The notes under the pieces: generated by a model
Database searches by the model: none
Seen by the model: the letters and a program-made list of their open reading frames with translations, nothing else
Told to the model about the DNA's origin: nothing
Shown here: piece by piece, positions 15,363 through 25,419 of the stretch
How the letters are laid out: every line of letters starts with the position of its first letter
Numbering within the stretch: the stretch's first letter is position 1
Source of the DNA: Micavibrio sp. UBA2137
GTDB taxonomy: Bacteria; Pseudomonadota; Alphaproteobacteria; Micavibrionales; Micavibrionaceae
Length of the DNA: 64,000 nucleotides
Reading direction: 5' to 3'
NCBI GenBank assembly: GCA_002328415.1
Contig: DCXL01000004.1
Span: forward strand, 1,029,451-1,093,450
Translations under genes and position numbers: made by a program

Positions 15363-17636
15363 TCAAGTCTTTTTCGCGGTTAATGGCAATGTCAATGTAA
15401 TCGACGTTCCCTTTTTAGGTTGGCTTTTGATATCAATTGTACCGTCATGTAATTCAATAATATTCTTAACCAGCGTTAGACCAAGGCCTGCCCCACGATC
15501 ATCTTGGACATCAGAAGATTTTTGCGTACCCGTTTCAAATGGCATAAATAATTTTTCAATATCACCTTTTTCAATTCCAGTGCCATTATCAGTAATAACG
15601 ATTTTAAGATTGCTTTCTTCTGTACATGTATGAAGGGCTATCTCACCTTTTTCTGGCGTAAATGAAATCGCATTGCGCAAAAGATTCATAAGAACCTGAC
15701 GCAATCTTTGCGGATCAACTTCTGCTGTAATTTCTTTGGGCTTACAGTCTGACGCAAGCGTGATTTGTTTACTCAGCGCCCATTCGGACCCAATAGTTGT
15801 AATTGAGCTGATGAGCATACAAATATCTGTTTCCTGAATATCAAGATCCAATATCCCTGCCTCAATACTGGAGAGATCCAAGATATCATCAATGAGCTCT
15901 TTCAGCCGTTGCCCTGCCTCTTGAATATCATCTGTATATTCTTTTTGTTTTTCGTTGAGAGTGCCAAAAAATTCCTGAGCCAAAATTTCATTAAAGCCAA
16001 TAATAGCATTTAGCGGTGTACGCAATTGATAAGACATGTTTGTTAGAAATTCACCCTTAAGCTTTTCTGCTGTTTCAAGGGCTGCATTTTTCTCACGCAA
16101 TGCCTTTTCGACATTGACTGAGTCCGTAATATCGGAATAGGCAAATAAACATCCCCCATCAGGCAAGGGCACAACTGAATAAGCAAGGCTAACACCATCA
16201 TTGCGACGTGTTGTGCCGGAAACAGCTTCACGTGTGTCGAAAACACTCATAACAAGGTTTTTACGCTCGTGAAATGTGTCCTCATCATAATATTTTCGAC
16301 CATTTTCTAAAAGCTTGGAAATGTGGACCTGTTTATCCAGATCCTCGGGATTAAACCCCCAAATCTTAGCATAAGAGGGATTCCAGAGCTTCAGCATCCC
16401 ATCGCTTCCAAACACAACCACACCGTCTTTCAAATTGTTAAGCGTTTCGCCCTGAACCTGCACCATGGTGTTGTATGAGGATTCAAGCTCAAGGTTGGTT
16501 GTAATATCCTCATAAATAAACATGAGGCCACCGCTGGCGCTTGGCACAATTTGGCGACGCAAAACTGTGCCATCTGGTTGAACAAGCACATCGGACTTAG
16601 GTACAATAAGGTTAGTAAAAAGACTAAGCCATTCCTCTTTGTATCTTCGGAAGTCAGCTTGTTCGGGAAGCCGTCTGTTTTTTCTGAGTTCTTCAAGAAC
16701 ATCGCCCAATTTAGGCTTTTTATTTAACCAGCTTTCTTCAAGTCCCCAAATTTTCGCATAGGATGAATTGTAAAACACAAGAGCTTGTTCACGGTCAAAA
16801 AGCGCAACACCCGAAGCAATATTCTCCAAAAGCGTATGGTAAGCATCAACAGTACGCTTTCCTTCACTGACAGCACTTTCCTCGCTTGTGCGATCCTCGT
16901 AACGCACAATAACAAAATCTTTATCAGACGTAGGTGTCAAAACAACATCCACGCGAAGCCTATTCCCCCCACTTGTAGTATGACATTCTAAAACTTTTAC
17001 TTTTTGGGACCCTAAAACCGCCTGCACTTCCTCTGCTAAGTCGACCTTCTTCTTTGTGTCAACCAAACGCAAAAGCGGCAATGTTTTTTCTTTAATAATG
17101 TCTTCGGCAGATTTGGAAAAAAAGTAAGCATAGGATGCGTTGGACCAAACCATATTTCCTGATTTATCGTGCACACAAACGGGGACACGAATATTATCCA
17201 ATGTCGCATCAAGATACCCTATTTTTTCATCAGAGAGTTGATTGGCTAGAGACTCTTTTTGGAACCATATAATATTATATGCACCAGTTTCCGACGACAA
17301 CGATGTACGCTCCAAACGATAACATTCTTTTTCAGCGACGCAGAACTGAATCGGCTCAGAGTGAACTGTTTCAAATAGTCTTAATAGCGGCCTCAACTCC
17401 TCTTCTGCAAATGTTGAAGCAAGATTGTTCTTAAGAGTCAGAAAAGATAATGGCGAAGGCACACGAAGCTGAAATTGCAGCGCCTCAGAAACAAAAATTT
17501 TGTCGTAGGATTGCCAACATATATAAGCCAAGGGCGTAGCACGTAAAACCGCTTCTATGTTACGCGGCAAAGACTCACTGTCCTGCGTATTTGCATTATC
17601 GCCACGTCCAAACAAGTTTTTGAAATTCGTCATCAT
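15363..17636 (-). CDS. divL: DivL-type PAS sensor kinase with tyrosine at the phospho-acceptor site
   Basis: This is a multi-PAS histidine-kinase-like protein. From the chosen start (17636) the order is: an N-terminal segment of about 140 residues, three PAS-like domains (roughly 140-250, 265-380, 395-505), a dimerisation domain, and an ATPase domain with N-box, G1 D-N-G-T-G-I and G2 G-A-G-L-G-L-T-L-V. In the H-box the usual H-E-L-R-T-P-L reads Y-Q-L-R-T-P-L-N-A-I-I-G-F, so Tyr536 replaces the phospho-accepting His. This is the known hallmark of DivL, which controls the CckA-ChpT-CtrA cell-cycle pathway. A longer start at 17711 is possible, but would leave only 12 bases for the promoters shared with tsaE. 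Confidence 0.8.
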   Translation of the reverse strand: MMTNFKNLFGRGDNANTQDSESLPRNIEAVLRATPLAYICWQSYDKIFVSEALQFQLRVPSPLSFLTLKNNLASTFAEEELRPLLRLFETVHSEPIQFCVAEKECYRLERTSLSSETGAYNIIWFQKESLANQLSDEKIGYLDATLDNIRVPVCVHDKSGNMVWSNASYAYFFSKSAEDIIKEKTLPLLRLVDTKKKVDLAEEVQAVLGSQKVKVLECHTTSGGNRLRVDVVLTPTSDKDFVIVRYEDRTSEESAVSEGKRTVDAYHTLLENIASGVALFDREQALVFYNSSYAKIWGLEESWLNKKPKLGDVLEELRKNRRLPEQADFRRYKEEWLSLFTNLIVPKSDVLVQPDGTVLRRQIVPSASGGLMFIYEDITTNLELESSYNTMVQVQGETLNNLKDGVVVFGSDGMLKLWNPSYAKIWGFNPEDLDKQVHISKLLENGRKYYDEDTFHERKNLVMSVFDTREAVSGTTRRNDGVSLAYSVVPLPDGGCLFAYSDITDSVNVEKALREKNAALETAEKLKGEFLTNMSYQLRTPLNAIIGFNEILAQEFFGTLNEKQKEYTDDIQEAGQRLKELIDDILDLSSIEAGILDLDIQETDICMLISSITTIGSEWALSKQITLASDCKPKEITAEVDPQRLRQVLMNLLRNAISFTPEKGEIALHTCTEESNLKIVITDNGTGIEKGDIEKLFMPFETGTQKSSDVQDDRGAGLGLTLVKNIIELHDGTIDIKSQPKKGTSITLTLPLTAKKT

Positions 17637-17723
17637 AGATTGAAAAGTGTACGGAGACTCACGACCTCTCGCAAGTCTGAAAAACAATTGCCAGATAAGA
17701 TACAAAAACATAGTCTAAATGAC

Positions 17724-18167
17724 ATGGAAAAAACCTTCAAAATTAAAGACGAAAAAGAAACCTTTGCGCTGGCGGAAAAGCTTTCTACTAATGTCGAAAA
17801 AGGCGACATTTTTTTTCTGATGGGCAATTTGGGAATGGGAAAAAGCGTATTCGCACGTGCCTTCATTCGCTCACTTATGGACGACACAGATCTTACCGTG
17901 CCTAGCCCGACTTTTACGCTCCTTCAAACATATACCCCAAAGGCCCATGATTTTGATATTTATCATTATGATTTTTACCGCCTTGAAGACGCCGAAGAAA
18001 TTTACGATCTTGATTGGGATTTGGCACTTGAGCATGGTGTCATACTCGCAGAATGGCCAGAAAAAATTGAACAGATCCCAATTAAACGCCCTGTAACATG
18101 GATTTGCTTTGAAAAGGGTGATACTGAGAATGAACGCATAATTACATTCAAGAGAAACGCTTCATGA
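17724..18167 (+). CDS. tsaE: tRNA threonylcarbamoyladenosine biosynthesis ATPase TsaE
   Basis: TsaE is the ATPase that works with TsaB and TsaD to make t6A at position 37 of ANN-decoding tRNAs. From the ATG at 17724 the protein has 147 residues, the family length, with Walker A G-N-L-G-M-G-K-S at 34-41, the S-P-T-F-T-L-L-Q switch region and the H-Y-D-F-Y-R-L block typical of TsaE. A 28-codon upstream extension is open but would overlap divL. Its stop overlaps the murU start (ATGA), and it is divergent from divL. TsaE-murU-addB-addA is an alphaproteobacterial gene string. Confidence 0.94.
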   Translation: MEKTFKIKDEKETFALAEKLSTNVEKGDIFFLMGNLGMGKSVFARAFIRSLMDDTDLTVPSPTFTLLQTYTPKAHDFDIYHYDFYRLEDAEEIYDLDWDLALEHGVILAEWPEKIEQIPIKRPVTWICFEKGDTENERIITFKRNAS

Positions 18168-18874
18168 CAACACACATACCTGAAACCGCTTTTATTCTTG
18201 CCGCTGGGTTTGGGAAGCGGTTGCGTCCCTACACAGATACAGTGCCAAAACCTATGGTGCCTGTATGCGGAAAACCCGTTATTGACTATATCATTGATAA
18301 ACTTGTGCAATGCGGCGTAAAGCGCGTGATTATCAACTTACATCACATGGGAGATGTGCTGCACACGCATCTGACGCAAAGAACAGATGTCGAAATTATC
18401 TTTTCCGAAGAAGAAGAAATTCTAAACACAGGCGGCGGTGTGAAACATGCGCTTCATCACGTTGGTGCAGAGCCATTCTTTGTTATCAATGGAGACGCCT
18501 TCTGGATTGATGGGCCAGATACAAATGCCTTCGAAAGACTAGCGAATATGTGGAAAGATAAGGACATGGATATGATCCTACTTCTTGAGCCTGTAGAACG
18601 CATGACTCTGACAAAGCCAGTTGGTGATTATAATATAGAAAAAGACGGAAAGGCTGCACGCCTTAAAGCGCAAGATGGTGCCTATATGTTTGCTGGTGTA
18701 CGTCTCTGCCATCCAAGGATTTTTAAAGATGCGCCTGATGATGCTTTTTCCTTCCTGTTGCTCATGGATGGCGCCGAAGAAAAAGGCCGTCTTTATGGAC
18801 TTGAGCATAAAGGAAGCTGGCATCACATTTCTTCACCAGAAGAGCTGCACGCAGTCGAGGAGGCCTTTTGTTAA
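18164..18874 (+). CDS. murU: MurU-like sugar-1-phosphate nucleotidyltransferase
   Basis: This NDP-sugar synthase family member most resembles MurU, which converts N-acetylmuramate-1-phosphate to UDP-MurNAc in peptidoglycan recycling. The 236-residue protein begins with the signature A-F-I-L-A-A-G-F-G-K-R-L-R-P-Y-T and K-P-M-V-P-V-C-G-K-P, followed by N-T-G-G-G-V-K-H and the metal-binding V-I-N-G-D-A-F-W. In most alphaproteobacteria this locus also holds the anomeric kinase amgK between tsaE and murU. Here the two genes overlap directly and amgK is absent, so the specific substrate remains an inference. Confidence 0.75.
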   Translation: MTTHIPETAFILAAGFGKRLRPYTDTVPKPMVPVCGKPVIDYIIDKLVQCGVKRVIINLHHMGDVLHTHLTQRTDVEIIFSEEEEILNTGGGVKHALHHVGAEPFFVINGDAFWIDGPDTNAFERLANMWKDKDMDMILLLEPVERMTLTKPVGDYNIEKDGKAARLKAQDGAYMFAGVRLCHPRIFKDAPDDAFSFLLLMDGAEEKGRLYGLEHKGSWHHISSPEELHAVEEAFC

Positions 18875-18877
18875 CAC

Positions 18878-21800
18878 ATGAACTCTAAAGTTTCTCAGAC
18901 TGTCTATAACATACCCTCCGCCTATCCTTTTTTGGAAACACTCGCAAAGTTCGTTCTTAAAGAGTATGGGCATGAGGATTTTCTTTCCGATATTCGCATC
19001 CTATTACCAACAAGACGTGCGGCTCGAGAATTACAGGATATTTTTCTAAAAGAAACAAAGGGGCAGCCTCTCATTCTCCCACAATTACTGTCTCTTGGAG
19101 ATGTTAATGTGGACGAAATTGCACTGATCTCTTCGGATGATTCCATTCAAAATATTCCACCTGCCATTTCATCGCTTAGGCGACAAATATTACTATGTCA
19201 GCTCATTGAACAGGTTGCGCCGCTCGCCCTCGATCAAAAGCAGGCCTTTGCACTTGCCGGCAATCTAGGCGTTCTCATTGACCAAATTCATACAGAAGAA
19301 AGCAGTTTTGAACGTCTGGATGACATTGTTGAAGACATGTTTTCAGATCAATGGGCGCTCAGCTTAAAATTTCTAAATATCATCCGTACAACTTGGCCTG
19401 AAAAACTTTCAGAATTGGGCATGATAGATTCTGCTGACAGACGCAAGCGTCTTGTCCGCGCAATGATTTCTTTTTTTGAAAATCATCCGCCAGAAACACC
19501 TGTGATTGCGGCAGGGTCGACAGGCTCCATTCCCTTTACAGCAGATTTACTTGCCACAATTTCAAAACTACCAGAGGGATGTATCGTCCTGCCTGGTGTT
19601 GACCTCGAAATTGATGCTGAAAGCTGGTCAGAAATAACAGAAGGTCATCCGCAAGCAACACTCAAAAGTCTAATTGAGCGTATGGGCCTTATTCGTGAGA
19701 AAATAGCCCTCTTGCCTCATTTAAAGCACTTGCCAGAGGCACAAAAGGAACGTGAAAATCTATGGCGCGAAGTTTTGCGCCCACCTGAAATGCTGTTCAG
19801 ATGGCAAGATAAAGACACACATGTACCACAAGATGCTTTTGAGAATCTGCATCTTTTGCAATGTAATTCTGATGAAGAAGAAGCACATGCAATTGCCCTT
19901 GTTATGCGTGAAACACTAGAGGAGACAAACAAGACCTGTGCCCTTGTAACACCAGACCGTGCACTGGCGGGACGCGTAAAATCATATCTAAAAAAATGGC
20001 ATGTCACTATTGATGACAGTGCTGGCATTTCTCTCAAAGACACTATGCGGGGCCAATTTGCAAAGTTTGTGCTTCAGTTGGCTCAAGAAAACTTTAACCC
20101 CGTTTCCTTGCTCGACCTCATGAAACATCCACTTATGCAATGTGGTTTGAAAATAGGAACACTCAAAAATTTAGCACTCAAAATTGACCGAACGAATGTT
20201 TTAAGAGGGCTTTGGACAGCGCATAAATTTGAAAATATTTTAGAAAATGGAGATAAATCTTTCACAAAAGAGGATTTAAAAATTCTCCAATATATACATG
20301 AAACAATCACACCTTTGCGTATGCTTATAACAAAGACGGACTCATCTGCCTTTGAGATTGCAACGCTTCATATTCAAATTTGTGAGACATTAGCACGTAC
20401 AGATGAAAGTACGGGTGAGGCCAATCTTTGGCGCGGAGAAGATGGAGACAAGCTGTCACAAGTCTTTCAAGAAATTCTCTCCTGTTTTTCGGAAACCGCA
20501 CTTTCACAAAGCTTTTATGCGCAATCAGCATCGCATATTTATATAACCGTTTTCGAACACATGTTGGCCAGTCAGTCAGTCCGCCCTAAATTTGGAACTC
20601 ATCCACGACTTGCTATTCTGGGGCAATTAGAGGCGCGCCTTATTCAGGCAGACCACCTTATTCTCTCAGGATTAAACGAAAACACATGGCCTGCACTTCC
20701 TCAACAAGACCCTTGGATGTCTAGGCAGATGCGCGCCGATATGGGGCTTCCCTCACCCGAGCGCTCTATTACCTTAAGTGCGCATGATTTTGTCCAAGGC
20801 GCGTGTGCTAAGGAGGTTTTCCTAACACGCTCAACAAAGAACGACGGTGTTCCAACCGTACCCGCGCGTTGGCTCCTGAGGTTACAGGCCTATTGCACAG
20901 CCTCTGGCATGACACATTTTTGGGATGATAAAAGTAAGTATATGTCTTGGGCTGAGGGACTTCACCATGTGTCTCCTGAAGAACAAGTTATACTCGAAAG
21001 GCCCTACCCCTGCCCACCTGTTGATAAACGCCCAACTTTTTTAAGTGTCAGCTCTCTTGAAAAATTGACGCGCGATCCCTATGCACTTTATGCCCGAAAA
21101 ATCTTAAACATATCTCCACTAGACCCCTATGAGGAAACAATGGGGGCTAAACACAGAGGTAGTTTTATTCATGATGCCTTGCATACATTTTCAACGACTT
21201 ACCCAAATGACTTGCCAGAGGATGCCTATGCGCGCTTACTTCAAATAGGAAAAGACACGTTCGGGGAGGTCCTAGAAGATCCTGCTCTATGGGTAAGTTG
21301 GTGGCCGCGCTATGAAAATTTAGCCGACTGGTTCGTAGGCCATGAGAAAGAGTGGCGCAATTCTGGGTATTGCTTTGCCGCAGGTGAAAAGGACGGAACG
21401 CTCTCATTCAAGACAGAAAAGAACACATACACCCTATTTGCACGTGCCGATCGCATTGACCAACATACGGACGGACACTACGCCATTATTGACTATAAAA
21501 CAGGAAGCTCAAAACTTTCACAAAACCAAATTGCGCTAGGTTTCCTACCGCAATTGCCGGTCGAGGCTCTCATATTGCGAAATGGAGAAGCCCCACTCTT
21601 TGGAGATCTCATGCCAAATCAATCATCTTATATGGGTTATTGGATGCTTAATGGTGGAAGCGTTGCAGGACGAGAAGATGATTATCTTACGGATGCACAA
21701 AATATTAACTCACTTATCAATGATACGATTGATGGGCTACAAAAAATATTGAGCGCCTATGAGGATCCTGAGCGCGGTTATCCTGTTAAACCTTTTGCGA

Positions 21801-21892
21801 AATACGCTCCTAAATATAATGACTACGACCATCTCTCCCGTGAACAGGAATGGGGCAACTCTGATTCCGATGATATAGGAGATGCCGCATGA
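18878..21892 (+). CDS. addB: double-strand break repair protein AddB
   Basis: AddB is the nuclease and inactivated-helicase partner of AddA in the RecBCD-like end-resection complex. The 1004 residues begin with the alphaproteobacterial AddB pattern (I-R-I-L-L-P-T-R-R-A-A-R-E-L). A C-terminal PD-(D/E)XK nuclease domain follows, where R-G-S-F-I-H-D-A-L-H and A-R-A-D-R-I-D...A-I-I-D-Y-K-T-G-S carry the catalytic residues. No complete Walker A is evident at the N-terminus, as expected. It follows murU by three bases and overlaps addA by four, an obligate coupled pair. Confidence 0.94.
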   Translation: MNSKVSQTVYNIPSAYPFLETLAKFVLKEYGHEDFLSDIRILLPTRRAARELQDIFLKETKGQPLILPQLLSLGDVNVDEIALISSDDSIQNIPPAISSLRRQILLCQLIEQVAPLALDQKQAFALAGNLGVLIDQIHTEESSFERLDDIVEDMFSDQWALSLKFLNIIRTTWPEKLSELGMIDSADRRKRLVRAMISFFENHPPETPVIAAGSTGSIPFTADLLATISKLPEGCIVLPGVDLEIDAESWSEITEGHPQATLKSLIERMGLIREKIALLPHLKHLPEAQKERENLWREVLRPPEMLFRWQDKDTHVPQDAFENLHLLQCNSDEEEAHAIALVMRETLEETNKTCALVTPDRALAGRVKSYLKKWHVTIDDSAGISLKDTMRGQFAKFVLQLAQENFNPVSLLDLMKHPLMQCGLKIGTLKNLALKIDRTNVLRGLWTAHKFENILENGDKSFTKEDLKILQYIHETITPLRMLITKTDSSAFEIATLHIQICETLARTDESTGEANLWRGEDGDKLSQVFQEILSCFSETALSQSFYAQSASHIYITVFEHMLASQSVRPKFGTHPRLAILGQLEARLIQADHLILSGLNENTWPALPQQDPWMSRQMRADMGLPSPERSITLSAHDFVQGACAKEVFLTRSTKNDGVPTVPARWLLRLQAYCTASGMTHFWDDKSKYMSWAEGLHHVSPEEQVILERPYPCPPVDKRPTFLSVSSLEKLTRDPYALYARKILNISPLDPYEETMGAKHRGSFIHDALHTFSTTYPNDLPEDAYARLLQIGKDTFGEVLEDPALWVSWWPRYENLADWFVGHEKEWRNSGYCFAAGEKDGTLSFKTEKNTYTLFARADRIDQHTDGHYAIIDYKTGSSKLSQNQIALGFLPQLPVEALILRNGEAPLFGDLMPNQSSYMGYWMLNGGSVAGREDDYLTDAQNINSLINDTIDGLQKILSAYEDPERGYPVKPFAKYAPKYNDYDHLSREQEWGNSDSDDIGDAA

Positions 21893-24800
21893 CATCACAA
21901 GGCGCTCTAATCGAACAAATAAAAGAGGCACAAAAGGATGTTTCTTTAGAAGCAACACAACGCCAATCTGCGGCATCAAATCCACTTCACTCTGTTTGGG
22001 TGGGAGCGTCTGCGGGAACAGGAAAAACAAAGGTTCTCACAGACAGATTGCTCCGCCTTCTTTTACCCAATGATTTCTCTGAAGACGGTACGCCTCCGCA
22101 CCAAATTCTATGTATTACCTTTACCAAAGCTGCTGCCGCTGAAATGGCACTTCGTCTTAATAAAATTCTAAGCAAATGGGCAATCCTTCCAGATGATGAA
22201 TTAAAGGATGAGCTTGCCAAACTGTTGGAAAAAGAGCCAAGTGAGGTACAACTTGCAAAGGCGCGCTCATTATTTGCGACACTCATTGATTCCGCACATA
22301 GCCTCAATATCATGACCATTCACTCTTTCTGTGAGTCAATATTGCGCCGTTTTGCCGTCGAGGCGGGGCTAACCCCAGGCTTTGAAGTGATAGAACCAGA
22401 TCAATCCAAAGCATTACTGGAAGAAGCCCAAACGCTTTTCTTTGAAACACAGCTTAAAAATCTTGAAGGGGCCGTTGCACAAAAGATAGTCAACCTCTCA
22501 ACAAGCATAAATGATGATCGCTTTTTGGAACTGTTAAATACCTACATTGGAGAAAGGCGTTCAGTCGAGGCCCTTTTTGAGACACGTACAGAAGAGAGCC
22601 TGCTTCCTGAATATTTGGATATTCTTAATCTTGATCCTCAAATAAGCGAGCAAGATTCTCTTGAGAACGTCAGAGCCTCTCTTGAGAAAATTCGTCCTGA
22701 CATAAAGCAGATTATGAATGCATTCGAAGATGCGGGTAAGTTTGAACGGAATATATCAGAGGCTTTGGATATCTTTTTGGCGCAATCGACAAGCTGGACA
22801 CATAAAGACTTGGAAAAGCTTTTTGAGATTGTTGCCACACAAGGTTCGAAAAGGAAATTGACAAAGAAGGCAGTTGATCACCAAACACAATACGATCGCC
22901 TGTACGACACACTTAAAGACTATTTTGAGGAAACCAACCGCCTCAAAGTCGCAAAAGCCTCGCAAGATATTCTGGTCATTGCCCATCGTGTTCTTGACAC
23001 TTATAGAACGCTTAAAGAAAAAAGAGGGGTGCTTGATTTTGATGATTTGATTGAGCGTACGTCCGACTTGTTGGCTGGACGCCTAATCAATGGGCAGTAT
23101 AAAAGCGCCTTTGAATGGATTTTATTCAAGCTTGACCGCGGAATTGACCATATTCTAGTCGACGAGGCACAAGACACCAATCCTGACCAATGGTCGGTTA
23201 TTAAGTCTCTAACAGATAGCTTTTTAAGTGGAGATGCCGCACGTGAGAATATTCACCGTAGTCTTTTTGTTGTGGGTGATGAAAAACAATCCATCTATTC
23301 ATTCCAACGTGCCGACCCTCAAATCTTCAATGATAAGAGAGCGCATTACGAGAATAAGTTTTTGGAAGTGCAAAAGGATTTCGAAAAAGTATCCTTGAAT
23401 GTTTCCTTTCGCTCTGTTCCTGCTGTCCTATCTTTTGTTGATGAAACATTTAAAAATCAAGAGGCCGCCCGTGGATTAAGCCTATCAAATCAAAACATTC
23501 AACACGCGGCATATCGTCTGCAAAGCCCTGGTTGTGTTGAACTGTGGAATGCTATACCCAAACCTGAAAAGCAAGAGTGCGGACCATGGGAATTACCACC
23601 CTTGCCAGAAGAAGCCGAACAGGGTGAAACAGCAGGAAACGCTCTCCACGCGAAAAAAATAGCAGGAACCATTTCAAATTGGCTTGCAAGTAAGCGTAAA
23701 ATCGGTGCGACTGGTAAAGACGTACAGCCAGGTGATATTCTTATCTTGCTTCAGGAACGTGGCGCGCTTCAGAACGAGATTGTACGTGCGCTCAAGGCAC
23801 ATAATATCCCTGTTGAGGGGATTGACCGCATGGTGATTACCGATCATATCGCCGTCCAGGATCTAATTGCGGTTGCCAAATTTGCATGTCTTCCGCAAGA
23901 TGATTTTACGTTGTCTTGCCTTCTTAAATCGCCCTTAATTGGGTGGGATGATACACAGCTTATGGAGCTTGCCTTTCAACGAGAAAACAAGCAATCCCTT
24001 TATGAGACCCTTCAAAAAAGAAAAAGTGATGACCATGCAAACATCTTCGCATGGCTTCAAAATCTTCATTTATCTTACGCGAGCCAGACACCTTACACCT
24101 TCTTTTCCGCACTCCTTGCCACGTCTTGTCCTGCCTCACAGGTCAATGGGTGGACAGCCTTTTATAAACGCTTTGCACAAGAAGCCACAGACCCTCTGGA
24201 ATCGTTTTTGAACTATGCTTTAAGTTGGAAAAACACAAAAGGACGCACAAGTCTTCAAGGCTTTTTACAAGATGTTGAGAAAAACAAAAATGAAGTAAAG
24301 CGTGAAATGGAGGAAAGCAGCAACCGCGTTCGCATCATGACTGTGCATGGGAGTAAAGGCCTACAATCCCCTATCGTCTTTTTGGCTGACGCTACGAAAC
24401 CTCCAACTGGGCGCGGCAACCGTGTTTCAGATAGTGTTTTCTGGAAAGATGTTACAAACCATGACTTGCCGATTTGGCTACCAAGCGGAAAGTTGAGTAA
24501 CGAAAAGACAGACGCTTTTAAGGCACGCGCAAAGGAAAAGACCAAGGAAGAACATAAACGCCTTTTCTATGTCGCCATGACACGCGCGGCGGATGAGCTG
24601 TATATTACAGGTGTATCAACTGCAAAAGAGGTCAATGCAGAATCATGGTACGCCTATGCCGAACAAACAATGGAAACGCTCGCGTCTCAAAAAAACCAAC
24701 CTCACGTTACTTATGACGAGAACGAGAGCGGTATTCATTACGGGCTTTACGAAAACAATATTTTTGAAGATGAGGATAAAAAAGTAAAATCACCCAGTAT

Positions 24801-25419
24801 GGAAGAAAAGCCAAGCTGGATCCATGAAAGCGCAAAAGAAGAGAGAGAAATTTCGAAAATTCTTAAACCATCTTTGGGTGAGGTTATTGCCGGCAATGAA
24901 ACCGTCACCTCACCACTTTCAAATTTTGCCAGACCCAAACATGACCCGCGCTTTCATCGCGGTAACATTATCCATGCCCTTTTGGAATTTCTGCCTAATG
25001 TTACTCATGATGACAGAAGTACAAAATTATCTAACTACCTTGCACAAAAGCATTTGGACTTAAGCAAAGCAGAGCAAAAGGAAATCCATAACGAAGTTAT
25101 CGACTTACTTAATACGCCGAAATTTAAGGACGTCTTTGGACCTGATGCACGTGCAGAAATTCCTGTCACTGGCATATTAGAAGACGGCACAAAAATTACA
25201 GGGCAAATTGACCGACTTCTTGTAACTGATACAGACATTATCATTGTTGATTTTAAAACAAACAGACCACCACCTTCAAAGGTCGAAGATGTTGATAAGC
25301 TCTATCGCGATCAGCTGAAAGCTTATAAAACCATTATTGAAAAAATTTATCCAAACCGTACTGTACGTTGTGGTTTGCTCTGGACCAATACAGCCACATT
25401 GATGGAGATTGATGTCTAA
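21889..25419 (+). CDS. addA: double-strand break repair helicase AddA
   Basis: AddA is the UvrD-type helicase-nuclease that unwinds and cuts broken DNA ends for RecA loading. The 1176 residues show Walker A G-A-S-A-G-T-G-K-T-K-V, Walker B L-V-D-E-A-Q-D-T-N-P-D-Q-W, motif III/IV G-D-E-K-Q-S-I-Y-S-F-Q-R-A, and the late helicase motif T-V-H-G-S-K-G-L-Q. A C-terminal nuclease domain carries T-G-Q-I-D-R-L-L and I-I-I-V-D-F-K-T-N-R. The ATG overlaps the addB stop (ATGA). Its end overlaps the end of convergent glk by four bases. Confidence 0.96.
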   Translation: MTSQGALIEQIKEAQKDVSLEATQRQSAASNPLHSVWVGASAGTGKTKVLTDRLLRLLLPNDFSEDGTPPHQILCITFTKAAAAEMALRLNKILSKWAILPDDELKDELAKLLEKEPSEVQLAKARSLFATLIDSAHSLNIMTIHSFCESILRRFAVEAGLTPGFEVIEPDQSKALLEEAQTLFFETQLKNLEGAVAQKIVNLSTSINDDRFLELLNTYIGERRSVEALFETRTEESLLPEYLDILNLDPQISEQDSLENVRASLEKIRPDIKQIMNAFEDAGKFERNISEALDIFLAQSTSWTHKDLEKLFEIVATQGSKRKLTKKAVDHQTQYDRLYDTLKDYFEETNRLKVAKASQDILVIAHRVLDTYRTLKEKRGVLDFDDLIERTSDLLAGRLINGQYKSAFEWILFKLDRGIDHILVDEAQDTNPDQWSVIKSLTDSFLSGDAARENIHRSLFVVGDEKQSIYSFQRADPQIFNDKRAHYENKFLEVQKDFEKVSLNVSFRSVPAVLSFVDETFKNQEAARGLSLSNQNIQHAAYRLQSPGCVELWNAIPKPEKQECGPWELPPLPEEAEQGETAGNALHAKKIAGTISNWLASKRKIGATGKDVQPGDILILLQERGALQNEIVRALKAHNIPVEGIDRMVITDHIAVQDLIAVAKFACLPQDDFTLSCLLKSPLIGWDDTQLMELAFQRENKQSLYETLQKRKSDDHANIFAWLQNLHLSYASQTPYTFFSALLATSCPASQVNGWTAFYKRFAQEATDPLESFLNYALSWKNTKGRTSLQGFLQDVEKNKNEVKREMEESSNRVRIMTVHGSKGLQSPIVFLADATKPPTGRGNRVSDSVFWKDVTNHDLPIWLPSGKLSNEKTDAFKARAKEKTKEEHKRLFYVAMTRAADELYITGVSTAKEVNAESWYAYAEQTMETLASQKNQPHVTYDENESGIHYGLYENNIFEDEDKKVKSPSMEEKPSWIHESAKEEREISKILKPSLGEVIAGNETVTSPLSNFARPKHDPRFHRGNIIHALLEFLPNVTHDDRSTKLSNYLAQKHLDLSKAEQKEIHNEVIDLLNTPKFKDVFGPDARAEIPVTGILEDGTKITGQIDRLLVTDTDIIIVDFKTNRPPPSKVEDVDKLYRDQLKAYKTIIEKIYPNRTVRCGLLWTNTATLMEIDV

